Part shown: in pieces, positions 35,845-43,637 of the stretch | Layout of the letters: each line of letters begins with the position of its first letter | Position numbering within the stretch: position 1 is the first letter of the stretch | Source: an uncultured Bacteroidales bacterium | GTDB lineage: Bacteria > Bacteroidota > Bacteroidia > Bacteroidales > Muribaculaceae | Reading direction: 5' to 3' | Length of the DNA: 64,000 nt | NCBI GenBank assembly: GCA_905210435.1 | Contig: CAJLWO010000006.1 | Span: 16,397-80,396, forward strand | The notes under the pieces: model-generated | The model's database searches: none | Told to the model about the DNA's origin: nothing | The model's input: the letters and a program-made list of their open reading frames with translations, nothing else | Translations under genes and position numbers: made by a program

Positions 35845-35934
35845 GTAGGGACGGATTCATCGCGTCCGCATCCGAATGGCATAACATACTAAATACCACG
35901 TCCATAATGCGGACGCATTGAATCGCGCCCCTAC
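35845..35934. repeat. 90-bp palindromic intergenic repeat (REP/MITE-like)
   Basis: The left arm begins GTAGGGACGGATTCAT and reaches GCGTCCGCAT (35845-35871). The right arm is its near-perfect reverse complement (35907-35934). It fills most of the gap between two convergent genes. The GTAGGGACG opening is shared with the repeat at 42279-42402. Confidence 0.75.
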
Positions 35935-35972
35935 AAATTGCTGCGACTTTTGACCGCTGATTATAGATTTTG

Positions 35973-36848
35973 TCAGATACGGTCAAGTACCGTTCCGATC
36001 AAATCGTGTATGCCGTTCTTATAGTTGGGATTGGAATCATTGTTCATGCGGTTGGCGATGATTGAGCATACGGTCATTGCCTTGTGCCCCATCAGTTTGC
36101 CGAGGCCCTGCAATGGAGCGCTTTCCATTTCGTAGTTGGTGACCTTGCGTCCTTTGAAACGGAATTCCTCAATAGAACGGTTGAGTGCGGGGTTGGCAAG
36201 CGCCAGTCTCAGTTCACGTCCCTGCGGACCGTAGAATCCTACTGCCGAAATTGTATTGCCTCTCACCATGTCATCCTTGCCGATGCGCTCTACAAGCTCA
36301 GGATCAGCATCTACTACGTATGGTTTCGCCCACAGTTTATTCCAGTCGGTATGCTCGCAAAACGCCTGCTCGAACTCCAGGTCGGCCACTTCATTACGTC
36401 CGGCATAGTAGTTGAGCACCCCGTCAAATCCTATCGACTTTTCAGCTATCACGGGAGTGCCCAACACCAGTTCTGGTTGCAATGCGCCCGATGTTCCTAT
36501 TCTCACCATAGTAAGCTGGCGATGCGTGTCCTTTACCTCGCGTGTAGAGAAATCGATATTGGCAAGAGCATCAAGTTCGTTGATTACAATATCGATATTA
36601 TCCGGACCGATACCATGACTGATGCACATTATAGGCTTGCCGGCGTATGTACCGCCGATTGTACGGAATTCGCGGGATTGCACCTCAAACGTGCGGGTAT
36701 CGAAAAACGATGCCACCATTTCCACTCGTCCGGGGTCGCCTACAAGAATTATCCTGTCGGTCAGCTGTTCCGGCAAAAGATGGATGTGAAATACTGTCCC
36801 GTCGGGATTGATTATAAGTTCGGAGGGGGGAATAATTTTCTTGGTCAT
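35973..36848 (-). CDS. udp: Uridine phosphorylase-type nucleoside phosphorylase
   Basis: A 291-residue cytoplasmic enzyme of the PNP/UDP family, which splits nucleosides with phosphate to free base and ribose 1-phosphate. Motifs are IILVGDPGRVEMVASFF (phosphate site, about 33-49), SHGIGPDNIDIVINEL (about 77-92), VRIGTSGALQPELVLGT (about 114-130) and YEMESAPLQGLGKLMGHKA (about 239-257). The E-M-E stretch near 240 binds the ribose. Family likeness favours uridine phosphorylase over purine-specific enzymes, but the base preference is not certain. It is separated from dprA upstream by 87 bases. Confidence 0.82.
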   Translation of the reverse strand: MTKKIIPPSELIINPDGTVFHIHLLPEQLTDRIILVGDPGRVEMVASFFDTRTFEVQSREFRTIGGTYAGKPIMCISHGIGPDNIDIVINELDALANIDFSTREVKDTHRQLTMVRIGTSGALQPELVLGTPVIAEKSIGFDGVLNYYAGRNEVADLEFEQAFCEHTDWNKLWAKPYVVDADPELVERIGKDDMVRGNTISAVGFYGPQGRELRLALANPALNRSIEEFRFKGRKVTNYEMESAPLQGLGKLMGHKAMTVCSIIANRMNNDSNPNYKNGIHDLIGTVLDRI

Positions 36849-36935
36849 AGGGTATAGATTTAAAAATTATTATGATAACAAATATTCTGTTCGTTTTGTT
36901 TTGAAAGCGACTGCCGGAGTAAGCCTCGCCCTTGG

Positions 36936-38063
36936 CTATGAAAGCCGGTAAGAGCCGCCGGGGAAATTAATCACGATGCCTTTAAACTCAAGATTGACCA
37001 TCAGCGGCATCAGGCGTGACATCGGTATTCCCGTTTCAACCGAGATTGCATTTATCCTCGCGTCTCCTTTATTCCTCAGATAATCCACAATCACGGTCTC
37101 ATCTTCCGTAAGCTCGGGGAATAGGCTTTTCTGCTCGCCGTCCTCATCGGCAGTCTCCCAACCCATCACTTCTATTATATCGTCGGCACCTGTAATGAGA
37201 TGCGCCACATTCCGTGCGATAAGTCCGTTGCACCCGCGGCTGTATATATCCGACGTGCGTCCCGGCAGGGCAAATACATCGCGTGAATATTCCGACGCTA
37301 TGCGAGCCGTTGTCAACGCTCCGCCCTTATCCGCCGACTCGACTACCACGACACATTCGGAAATCCCGGCGACAATACGGTTGCGTGCCAGAAAATTTCC
37401 TTTGTGAATACGGGCATCATGGATATACTCCGTGAGCACCATTCCGCCAGACTTCGCCATACGTGCGGCATCATTGCGATGCGACGACGGATATATTGTG
37501 CTCAGCCCGTGCGCCACAACGCCTATTGTCGGCAGTCCGGCCGACATGGCAGCCCTATGTGCTGCAATATCTATCCCATACGCCAGTCCGCTGACCACAA
37601 TTATGTTTCTGACCTTTTCAGCAAGTCCGGCAATGAGCTTATTGACAAAATCCACGCCATAGGCTGTAGCATGGCGCGTGCCAACGATGCTGATGAGATG
37701 GCTGTCATTATAATCACAGTCTCCGATTGCATACAGCATCAGCGGCGCATCGCTGCACTCACGGAGCAACTGCGGATATTCCTTGTCGGAGAAATACAGT
37801 TCGCGTATACGGTTGACATCGTTATATACCGCCTCACTTTCAGCAATCGCAAGCAGCTGGTCACGGTATTCACGCTCGAAAAGCGGCGACTTCATCCCCA
37901 TTACGGTCTGAAGTTCCGCCGGCGTAGCCCGGAAGAAATCGCCCTCGGTATGCATGCGTTGCAGTATGGCGCTTCCGGTTTCCGGATTGACCCCGCGCAT
38001 CATAGAGAACGCCAGCCTGTAGCAGCGTTCCTTAAAGTCCATATTTCGGTGCACGGGAGTCAT
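36936..38063 (-). CDS. dprA: DNA-processing protein DprA
   Basis: A 375-residue cytoplasmic protein that binds incoming single-stranded DNA and loads RecA during transformation. An N-terminal helical SAM-like domain (about 15-75) precedes the Rossmann-like DprA core with SIVGTRHATAYG (about 124-135), VVSGLAYGIDIAAHRAAMSAGLPTIGV (about 156-182) and FALPGRTSDIYSRGCNGLI (about 262-280). A winged-helix domain ends the protein (about 305-375). An alternative start is the ATG at 38042. It follows the thioesterase gene by 32 bases on the same strand and is probably cotranscribed with it. Confidence 0.93.
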   Translation of the reverse strand: MTPVHRNMDFKERCYRLAFSMMRGVNPETGSAILQRMHTEGDFFRATPAELQTVMGMKSPLFEREYRDQLLAIAESEAVYNDVNRIRELYFSDKEYPQLLRECSDAPLMLYAIGDCDYNDSHLISIVGTRHATAYGVDFVNKLIAGLAEKVRNIIVVSGLAYGIDIAAHRAAMSAGLPTIGVVAHGLSTIYPSSHRNDAARMAKSGGMVLTEYIHDARIHKGNFLARNRIVAGISECVVVVESADKGGALTTARIASEYSRDVFALPGRTSDIYSRGCNGLIARNVAHLITGADDIIEVMGWETADEDGEQKSLFPELTEDETVIVDYLRNKGDARINAISVETGIPMSRLMPLMVNLEFKGIVINFPGGSYRLS

Positions 38064-38095
38064 TTTTATATTATATATGGCAGTTTATTATGAAA

Positions 38096-38500
38096 TTACA
38101 GATACTTTTCAAATGCCTTGGCGAGAGCTTCACCGCGGCTCAGGCGTCCGTTTTCCACCGCCACGACGGAGACAACCGCCTTCACCACCGCCTCGCCACG
38201 CTGATTGTAAATGTCCTGCTGAAATACGAAACGCGGTCCCTTTCGCGACAGATTCAGGCAACTCGTCATTCTGTCGCCCGACATAAGCGACGTGATATAG
38301 TCAATCTCCACACGGTTGAGCACCGGCATGATTCCCTGTCGCCGCATATCGTCAAACGACATACCGGTAGTTTTGCAGAACTCATGACGCGTCCATTCGA
38401 GGTAATGCAGGTAATTGGCATTATTTACAATACCTTCCGAATCGAGCTCATAATCTCTTACATCGATATCAAGGCAAAATATATAATCTTCTTTTTTCAT
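38096..38500 (-). CDS. Acyl-CoA thioesterase, 4HBT hot-dog family
   Basis: A 134-residue single hot-dog domain protein that hydrolyses acyl-CoA or acyl-ACP thioesters. The family mark DVRDYELDSEGIVNNANYLHYLEWTRHEF (about 11-39) contains the usual catalytic Asp/Glu region, with EGIVNNANY in place of the more common GHVNNAxY. The frame is open to 38551, but the ATG at 38500 is chosen: a TAAATTTG -7 box lies at 38509-38516, only eight bases away, so the longer start cannot be in the transcript. It is the first gene of a pair with dprA. Confidence 0.82.
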   Translation of the reverse strand: MKKEDYIFCLDIDVRDYELDSEGIVNNANYLHYLEWTRHEFCKTTGMSFDDMRRQGIMPVLNRVEIDYITSLMSGDRMTSCLNLSRKGPRFVFQQDIYNQRGEAVVKAVVSVVAVENGRLSRGEALAKAFEKYL

Positions 38501-38508
38501 AACAGTAT

Positions 38509-38516
38509 CAAATTTA
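38509..38516 (-). promoter_or_regulatory. -7 box eight bases before the thioesterase start
   Basis: Minus-strand TAAATTTG. The predicted transcript would have a leader of roughly zero to five bases. Confidence 0.5.
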
Positions 38517-38551
38517 GCATAAAAATCTGTCAGTACAAAAAAAATTGCCAT

Positions 38552-38559
38552 TATCTTTG
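38552..38559 (+). promoter_or_regulatory. -7 box for the Ntn-hydrolase gene
   Basis: TATCTTTG, 49 nt before the ATG at 38609. It is divergent from the thioesterase promoter. Confidence 0.5.
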
Positions 38560-38608
38560 CAAAACCGTTTGGGTGCTATGCTCTTAAACAACCATTAACG
38601 CATCGTCT

Positions 38609-39661
38609 ATGAAAAAATATATATCACTATTTTGCCTGGCAGCCATATCGTTCGTGACGACTATGGCGTGTACGTCGGCTATCGTTTCCGGGAAACTGAC
38701 CCGCGACGGCCGTCCCATTCTCTGGAAAAACCGCGACACATCGCATCTCGTCAACTACGTGGCAAGCAAACAGGCCACCGACAGCACCCGCGCGTATGTG
38801 GCTCTCTACAACAGCGACGACACCGATGCACGCGAGGCATGGATAGGCTATAACGATGCCGGATTTGCCATAATGAATACCGCATCCTACAACCTCCGCC
38901 ACCCGTCCGACGACTGGAAGGATCGCGAAGGCTTCATCATGTCGGAAGCGCTTGCCAGATGCGCGACCGTTGACGACTTCCGACAGCTGCTGCAGTCTCT
39001 CCCCAAACCTCTCGGCGTGGAAGCCAATTTTGGGGTCATCGACGCAACCGGCGGCGGTGGATTTTTTGAAACCGACGATTATGACTTCACGTTCTACCCT
39101 CTCGACGAGGACAATCCGATAATCATACGCACCAATTATTCGGTAAGCGGCGGCGAGGGCGGACTCGGACAGGTACGCTACGTCAATGCATGTACACTCC
39201 TTGCACCCCATATCGCCAAAGCAGACATCTCGCCCGAACTTCTCACCGACAATCTCTCCCGCTCTTTCTACTACTCCCCTGACTGTACCGACAAATCCAC
39301 TGCCGCGACAGTAGTTGACAAAGACTTCATACCCCGCCACTCCACTTCGGCGAGCGTAGCAATCGAGGGCGTTAATTCCCCCGACAGCGTAGGCGATATG
39401 GTGATGTGGACACTCATGGGCTATCCGCCTTGCGGCGTGACGCAGCCCGTGACTCTGCGCAATATCCCCGCCGACCTCTTACCCGATACAAACGGAGGCT
39501 GCAAGGCATCCCGCGACGCACAGACGCTCAAGGACGGCGTATTCTTTCGCCGCCGGGGCACATGGCGCATCAAGATGCCTGAATTGCAGCGCATTTCAAA
39601 TGAAAACAAAAGCAAAAGTTTAATAAATTACCATAAATTCCGTACCGCAAATAATAAGTAA
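38609..39661 (+). CDS. Secreted N-terminal-nucleophile hydrolase, C45/acyltransferase-like
   Basis: A 350-residue exported protein. The signal peptide ends just before Cys21 in MACTSAIVSGK. The mature chain then starts CTSAIVSGKLTRDGRPILWKNRDTS, the pattern of Ntn amidohydrolases in which the new N-terminal Cys is the nucleophile (linear amide hydrolases, C45 acyltransferases, bile-salt-hydrolase relatives). The NRD triplet about 20 residues on is typical. The NYSVSGGEGGLGQVRY stretch (about 174-189) fits the substrate pocket. The substrate is unknown; related gut enzymes cleave N-acyl amides. The gene is followed by a DUF486 gene but 50 bases apart. Confidence 0.72.
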   Translation: MKKYISLFCLAAISFVTTMACTSAIVSGKLTRDGRPILWKNRDTSHLVNYVASKQATDSTRAYVALYNSDDTDAREAWIGYNDAGFAIMNTASYNLRHPSDDWKDREGFIMSEALARCATVDDFRQLLQSLPKPLGVEANFGVIDATGGGGFFETDDYDFTFYPLDEDNPIIIRTNYSVSGGEGGLGQVRYVNACTLLAPHIAKADISPELLTDNLSRSFYYSPDCTDKSTAATVVDKDFIPRHSTSASVAIEGVNSPDSVGDMVMWTLMGYPPCGVTQPVTLRNIPADLLPDTNGGCKASRDAQTLKDGVFFRRRGTWRIKMPELQRISNENKSKSLINYHKFRTANNK

Positions 39662-39711
39662 TAGTTCAATATTATTTTAAACAGCTGATTAAACCAAACA
39701 GAAAGTAAGCA

Positions 39712-40110
39712 ATGACACTCCCCTTCATCAATCTCGCCATCTCTCCCGCAATCCTTACAATCATTCTCCTTGTAGTGTCCAACATATTCATGACTTTTGC
39801 ATGGTACGGACACCTTAAACTGGGACAGGCCGGCATATCCACCAACTGGCCGTTGATACTTGTGATACTGTTCTCATGGGGAATAGCATTGCTTGAATAT
39901 ATGTGTCAGGTTCCGGCCAACCGCATTGGCTTCGAAGGCAACGGCGGCCCGTACTCTCTCATGCAGCTCAAAGTCATGCAGGAAGTAATCACGCTTGTGG
40001 TCTTCGTTATCTTCTGCACATTCGCGTTCGAAGGCTTCCAGATACGCTGGAACCATTACCTGGCGTTCGCTCTGCTTATAGGCGCCGTCTATTTGGTGTT
40101 TATGAAATAA
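39712..40110 (+). CDS. DMT-superfamily small membrane protein (DUF486)
   Basis: A 132-residue protein with four hydrophobic helices (about residues 11-32, 45-62, 88-107 and 113-130). FMTFAWYGHLK and VPANRIGFEGNGGPYSLMQLKVMQEVITLVVF match the DUF486 family of short drug/metabolite-transporter-like proteins. Such proteins probably act as dimers; no substrate is established. The promoter of the following M3 peptidase begins inside its last codons. Confidence 0.82.
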   Translation: MTLPFINLAISPAILTIILLVVSNIFMTFAWYGHLKLGQAGISTNWPLILVILFSWGIALLEYMCQVPANRIGFEGNGGPYSLMQLKVMQEVITLVVFVIFCTFAFEGFQIRWNHYLAFALLIGAVYLVFMK

Positions 40111-40123
40111 TTGAGTAAATTTG
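40092..40123 (+). promoter_or_regulatory. Complete Bacteroidetes promoter for the M3 peptidase
   Basis: TTTG (40092-40095), 20-nt spacer, TAAATTTG (40116-40123). It overlaps the end of the DUF486 gene and shows that the peptidase start lies downstream, at 40151. Confidence 0.7.
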
Positions 40124-40150
40124 TACCTCATTTTTGAAATATTCCACAGT

Positions 40151-42268
40151 ATGAAAAAACTGTTATTATCACTTTCTTTATTAATATCCGTGACAGCAAT
40201 GGCTGAAAATACACTACTTCAGGATTTCAATACCCCATTCGGTACAGTTCCGTTCAACAATATCGACAACTCCCAGTATGAGGAGGCTATCGACGCAGGC
40301 ATAGACAAGGCGCTTCAGGGTGTCGACGCTATCTGCAACCAGCGTTCGGTGCCCGATTTCGACAACACGATTGTGGCTCTCGAGCGCAATGGCAAAGACC
40401 TCGAGCGTGCGCTCGCCGTATTCTTCAATCTTCTCAGTGCCAATTCCGATGACGAGATGATGGAGATTTCGCTCCGCGTTTCGCCCAAACTCAGCGACTA
40501 CTCCACAAGCATAGCGCTCAACGAACGTCTGTGGCAGCGCATCAAACAGGTCTATGACAATCAGGACAAATTCAACCTTTCGCCCGAGGACAAGATGCTC
40601 CTACAGACCACCTACGACTCTTTTGCGCTCAACGGAGCAAATCTTCAGGGCGACGACCGCGAAAAATACCGCGCGCTGTCTGCCGAACTGTCAGAACTGA
40701 CCACTCGCTTCGGGCAGAACGTACTCAAAGAGCTCAACACGTACGAAATATGGCTGACTAAAGACGACCTCACCGGACTTCCCGACGACCTCGTGGCACA
40801 GGCTGCCGCTGACGCCGCAGAAAAAGGCCGCGATGGAGAATATCTCTTCACTCTCCAGCAGCCCACCTACATGGCGTTTCTAAAATACTCCGACCGTCCC
40901 GACCTCCGCGAGAAATTCTACCGTCTGTACAACTCGCGCAACAGCAAAGGCGAATACTCCAACATCGACAACATGAAGCGCATCGCCGAGTTGCGCCGTC
41001 AGATTGCCAACCTCCTCGGAAGCGAGACCTTCGCAGAGCATCATCTCAAACGCACCATGGCCGAGACTCCCGCCAATGTCTATGACCTTCTCAACCGTCT
41101 GCGCGACGCCTACATGCCGGCGCTCAAAAAGGAAATGGCTGAACTGACCCTGTTCGCCTCCGATACCGAAGGCCGTCCCGTGACAATCAAGCCATGGGAC
41201 TACAGCTACTACGCCAACAAGCTGAAAAATGCCAAATACTCCTACGACGAAGAGGAGCTGCGCCCCTACTTCCCCCTTGACAATGTAATAGACGGCGTGT
41301 TCGGGCTCGCCACGAAACTCTACGGCCTCACGTTCACTCCCAACGACAGCATACAGGTATACCACCCCGATGTAAAGGCGTTTGAAGTGCGCAATCCCGA
41401 CGGTTCGCTCGTAGGCATACTCTACACCGATTTCTTCCCCCGCGCTTCCAAGCGCCCAGGTGCATGGATGACATCTTTCCGCGAGCAATATGTCGACGAG
41501 AACGGCATAAACGTCCGTCCGCTCGTATCAATCGTGATGAATTTCACCAAACCGACACCCGACAAGCCCTCGCTTCTCACCCCCTATGAAGTAGAGACAT
41601 TCCTGCATGAGTTCGGCCACGCTCTCCACGGACTCCTCGCCGACACCAATTACGCATCGCTGTCAGGCACCAATGTCTATCACGATTTCGTAGAACTTCC
41701 CTCGCAGTTCAACGAGAATTATCTCACCGAAAAAGAATTCCTCGACGGCTTCGCACGCCACTATCTCACCGGCGAGACCATTCCGCAGGGACTTGTCGAC
41801 AAGATTGTCCGTTCATCACAGTTCGGAGCCGCTTATGCCTGCATACGTCAGCTCGGATTCGGCTATACCGATATGGCTTGGCACGACGCCAAGCAGCCCG
41901 TTGACGATGCCGTCGCCCTCGAGCGCAACGCCACAGAACAGGTCAAGATATTCGAACCGATTGACGACATGATATTCTCCCCCACATTCTCCCATATCTT
42001 TGCGGGAGGCTATGCCGCCGGCTACTACGGCTACAAGTGGGCCGAGGTACTTGATGCCGACGCTTTCGCCAAATTCAAGGAAAACGGTATTTTCGACAAA
42101 AAGACCGCCGATGAATTCCGCAACAATATCCTCACCCGTGGCGGAACCGAGAACCCCGCGAAACTATATCGCCAATTCCGCGGTCAGGACCCGTCGGTCG
42201 ACGCCCTCCTTATCCGCGACGGCATAAAGGAAGCCCACTCCATCAAAGCAGAAATAAACAAGGATTAA
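40151..42268 (+). CDS. M3-family zinc metallopeptidase (peptidyl-dipeptidase / oligopeptidase type)
   Basis: A 705-residue exported peptidase. A signal peptide ends near AMA at about residue 18. It has the long helical N-terminal region of thimet-type peptidases and the zinc site FLHEFGHALHGLL near residue 485, with a downstream Glu in the following helix (YHDFVELPSQFNE). It should cut short peptides in the periplasm, as Dcp-like enzymes do. The frame also has a TTG at 40121, inside the -7 box, so the ATG at 40151 is the start. Family and mechanism are clear; whether it is a dipeptidyl carboxypeptidase or an oligopeptidase is not. Confidence 0.9.
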   Translation: MKKLLLSLSLLISVTAMAENTLLQDFNTPFGTVPFNNIDNSQYEEAIDAGIDKALQGVDAICNQRSVPDFDNTIVALERNGKDLERALAVFFNLLSANSDDEMMEISLRVSPKLSDYSTSIALNERLWQRIKQVYDNQDKFNLSPEDKMLLQTTYDSFALNGANLQGDDREKYRALSAELSELTTRFGQNVLKELNTYEIWLTKDDLTGLPDDLVAQAAADAAEKGRDGEYLFTLQQPTYMAFLKYSDRPDLREKFYRLYNSRNSKGEYSNIDNMKRIAELRRQIANLLGSETFAEHHLKRTMAETPANVYDLLNRLRDAYMPALKKEMAELTLFASDTEGRPVTIKPWDYSYYANKLKNAKYSYDEEELRPYFPLDNVIDGVFGLATKLYGLTFTPNDSIQVYHPDVKAFEVRNPDGSLVGILYTDFFPRASKRPGAWMTSFREQYVDENGINVRPLVSIVMNFTKPTPDKPSLLTPYEVETFLHEFGHALHGLLADTNYASLSGTNVYHDFVELPSQFNENYLTEKEFLDGFARHYLTGETIPQGLVDKIVRSSQFGAAYACIRQLGFGYTDMAWHDAKQPVDDAVALERNATEQVKIFEPIDDMIFSPTFSHIFAGGYAAGYYGYKWAEVLDADAFAKFKENGIFDKKTADEFRNNILTRGGTENPAKLYRQFRGQDPSVDALLIRDGIKEAHSIKAEINKD

Positions 42269-42278
42269 CCGTCATGAA

Positions 42279-42402
42279 GAGGGTGCCTTAAATTTCAGTT
42301 GGCAAAGTAGGGACGCACGGTCTGTGCGTCCGATACTGAAGCCCGGCATTTCCGTACGCACGAACTGTGCGTACGGGATTATTCGGATTCTTTAGCACCC
42401 TC
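42279..42402. repeat. 124-bp element with terminal and internal inverted repeats
   Basis: The ends are GAGGGTGC (42279-42286) and GCACCCTC (42395-42402). Inside are two perfect-arm palindromes, one with GGACGCAC / GTGCGTCC arms and one with CCGTACGCAC / GTGCGTACGG arms. It lies between the M3 peptidase and the LptF/G gene and contains no gene. Confidence 0.75.
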
Positions 42403-42454
42403 ACCATTAAATTCCAATTCAACCGATAATCCCCCTAAAGAACAAACGGCCACA

Positions 42455-43534
42455 ATGAGAGGACCATTCAAGATATTAGACAGATATATCATCCGTAAGT
42501 TTCTCGGCACCTACGTTTTCGCCATCATTCTCATCCTGGCCATTACCGTGATGTTTGATGTCAACGAGAAACTTGACGCTTTTCTCAAAGCGCCGTTCAA
42601 GGCAACGATTTGCGATTATTTCATCAACTTCCTGCCTTATTTCGCCAACCAGTTCTCACCTCTCTTCACATTCATCGCGGTTATATTCTTTACCTCCAAA
42701 CTCGCCGGCAACTCCGAAATCATAGCAATGCTGTCGACCGGCATGAGTTTCCGGCGCCTCACTCGGCCTTACCTCTTCTCGGCAACCGTCATAGCCATCC
42801 TCACTTTCGTCCTCTCAGCCTACATCATTCCCCCCGCCAATGTCAAGCGTATCGAGTACACCAACACCTACGTCAAGAACAAACGCGTCGACTTCGGCTC
42901 CAACATAATGCTGCAGGCCGCCCCGGGCGAAATTGCATTCTTCCAGCGCTACGACAACACATCAAAAACGGGCTACAAGTTCTCGCTCGAACGCTTCGAA
43001 AACAAAAAGCTTGTGTCTCGTCTCACCGCGCAGACCGTAAAATATGACACCGCCTACAACTGGCAGGTACGCGACTACGTGATCCGTGACTTCGCCGGCA
43101 ACCGCGAAATCATACGCAAAGGCAACTCTCTCGACACAATCATTCAGATACAGCCGCGCGACTTCCTCATCGCCAAAAACGACCACGAGATGCTCACCAC
43201 GCCCGAGCTGCAGCAATACATCAGCCGTCAGAAAGAGCGCGGCGTAGCCAATATCAAGTCATTCGAAATCGAACTTGAACGGCGCTATGCCATGACAGCC
43301 GCCGCCTTCATCCTCACCATCATCGGCCTCTCCCTCTCCTCACGCAAAGTGCGCGGCGGCATGGGCGTAAACCTCGGCCTCGGCCTTGTCCTCGCATTCA
43401 GCTACCTTCTCTTCATGACCGTGACCTCCTCATTCGCCGTATCCGGTTTCACTTCCGCCCGCATAGCCATGTGGATACCCAACATCCTCTACTCCATAAT
43501 AGCGATAATCCTCTACCGCAAAGCCTCCCAATAA
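42455..43534 (+). CDS. LptF/LptG-family lipopolysaccharide export permease
   Basis: A 359-residue inner-membrane protein of the YjgP/YjgQ family, part of the Lpt machine that extracts LPS from the inner membrane. Three N-terminal helices (about 15-38, 55-85 and 100-125) carry FTSKLAGNSEIIAMLSTGMSFRRL, the family mark. A periplasmic beta-jellyroll of about 140 residues follows, then three C-terminal helices (about 275-355). Sequence alone does not separate LptF from LptG here. It stands alone after an intergenic repeat and shares a terminator with the convergent uvrA. Confidence 0.88.
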   Translation: MRGPFKILDRYIIRKFLGTYVFAIILILAITVMFDVNEKLDAFLKAPFKATICDYFINFLPYFANQFSPLFTFIAVIFFTSKLAGNSEIIAMLSTGMSFRRLTRPYLFSATVIAILTFVLSAYIIPPANVKRIEYTNTYVKNKRVDFGSNIMLQAAPGEIAFFQRYDNTSKTGYKFSLERFENKKLVSRLTAQTVKYDTAYNWQVRDYVIRDFAGNREIIRKGNSLDTIIQIQPRDFLIAKNDHEMLTTPELQQYISRQKERGVANIKSFEIELERRYAMTAAAFILTIIGLSLSSRKVRGGMGVNLGLGLVLAFSYLLFMTVTSSFAVSGFTSARIAMWIPNILYSIIAIILYRKASQ

Positions 43535-43565
43535 AAAAGCAAAAAATATCCGAACATATTGTATA

Positions 43566-43620
43566 AAACCCAAACGCGTCTGCTACTTTCGAAAAGCGAA
43601 TAGCTGACGCGTTTTGGTTT
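43566..43620. terminator. Bidirectional terminator between LptF/G gene and uvrA
   Basis: AAACCCAAACGCGTC (43566-43580) pairs with GACGCGTTTTGGTTT (43606-43620), with one mismatch; a smaller stem sits in the loop. A-rich and T-rich flanks serve both convergent genes. Confidence 0.8.
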
Positions 43621-43637
43621 TGTATAGATAGTAATAT

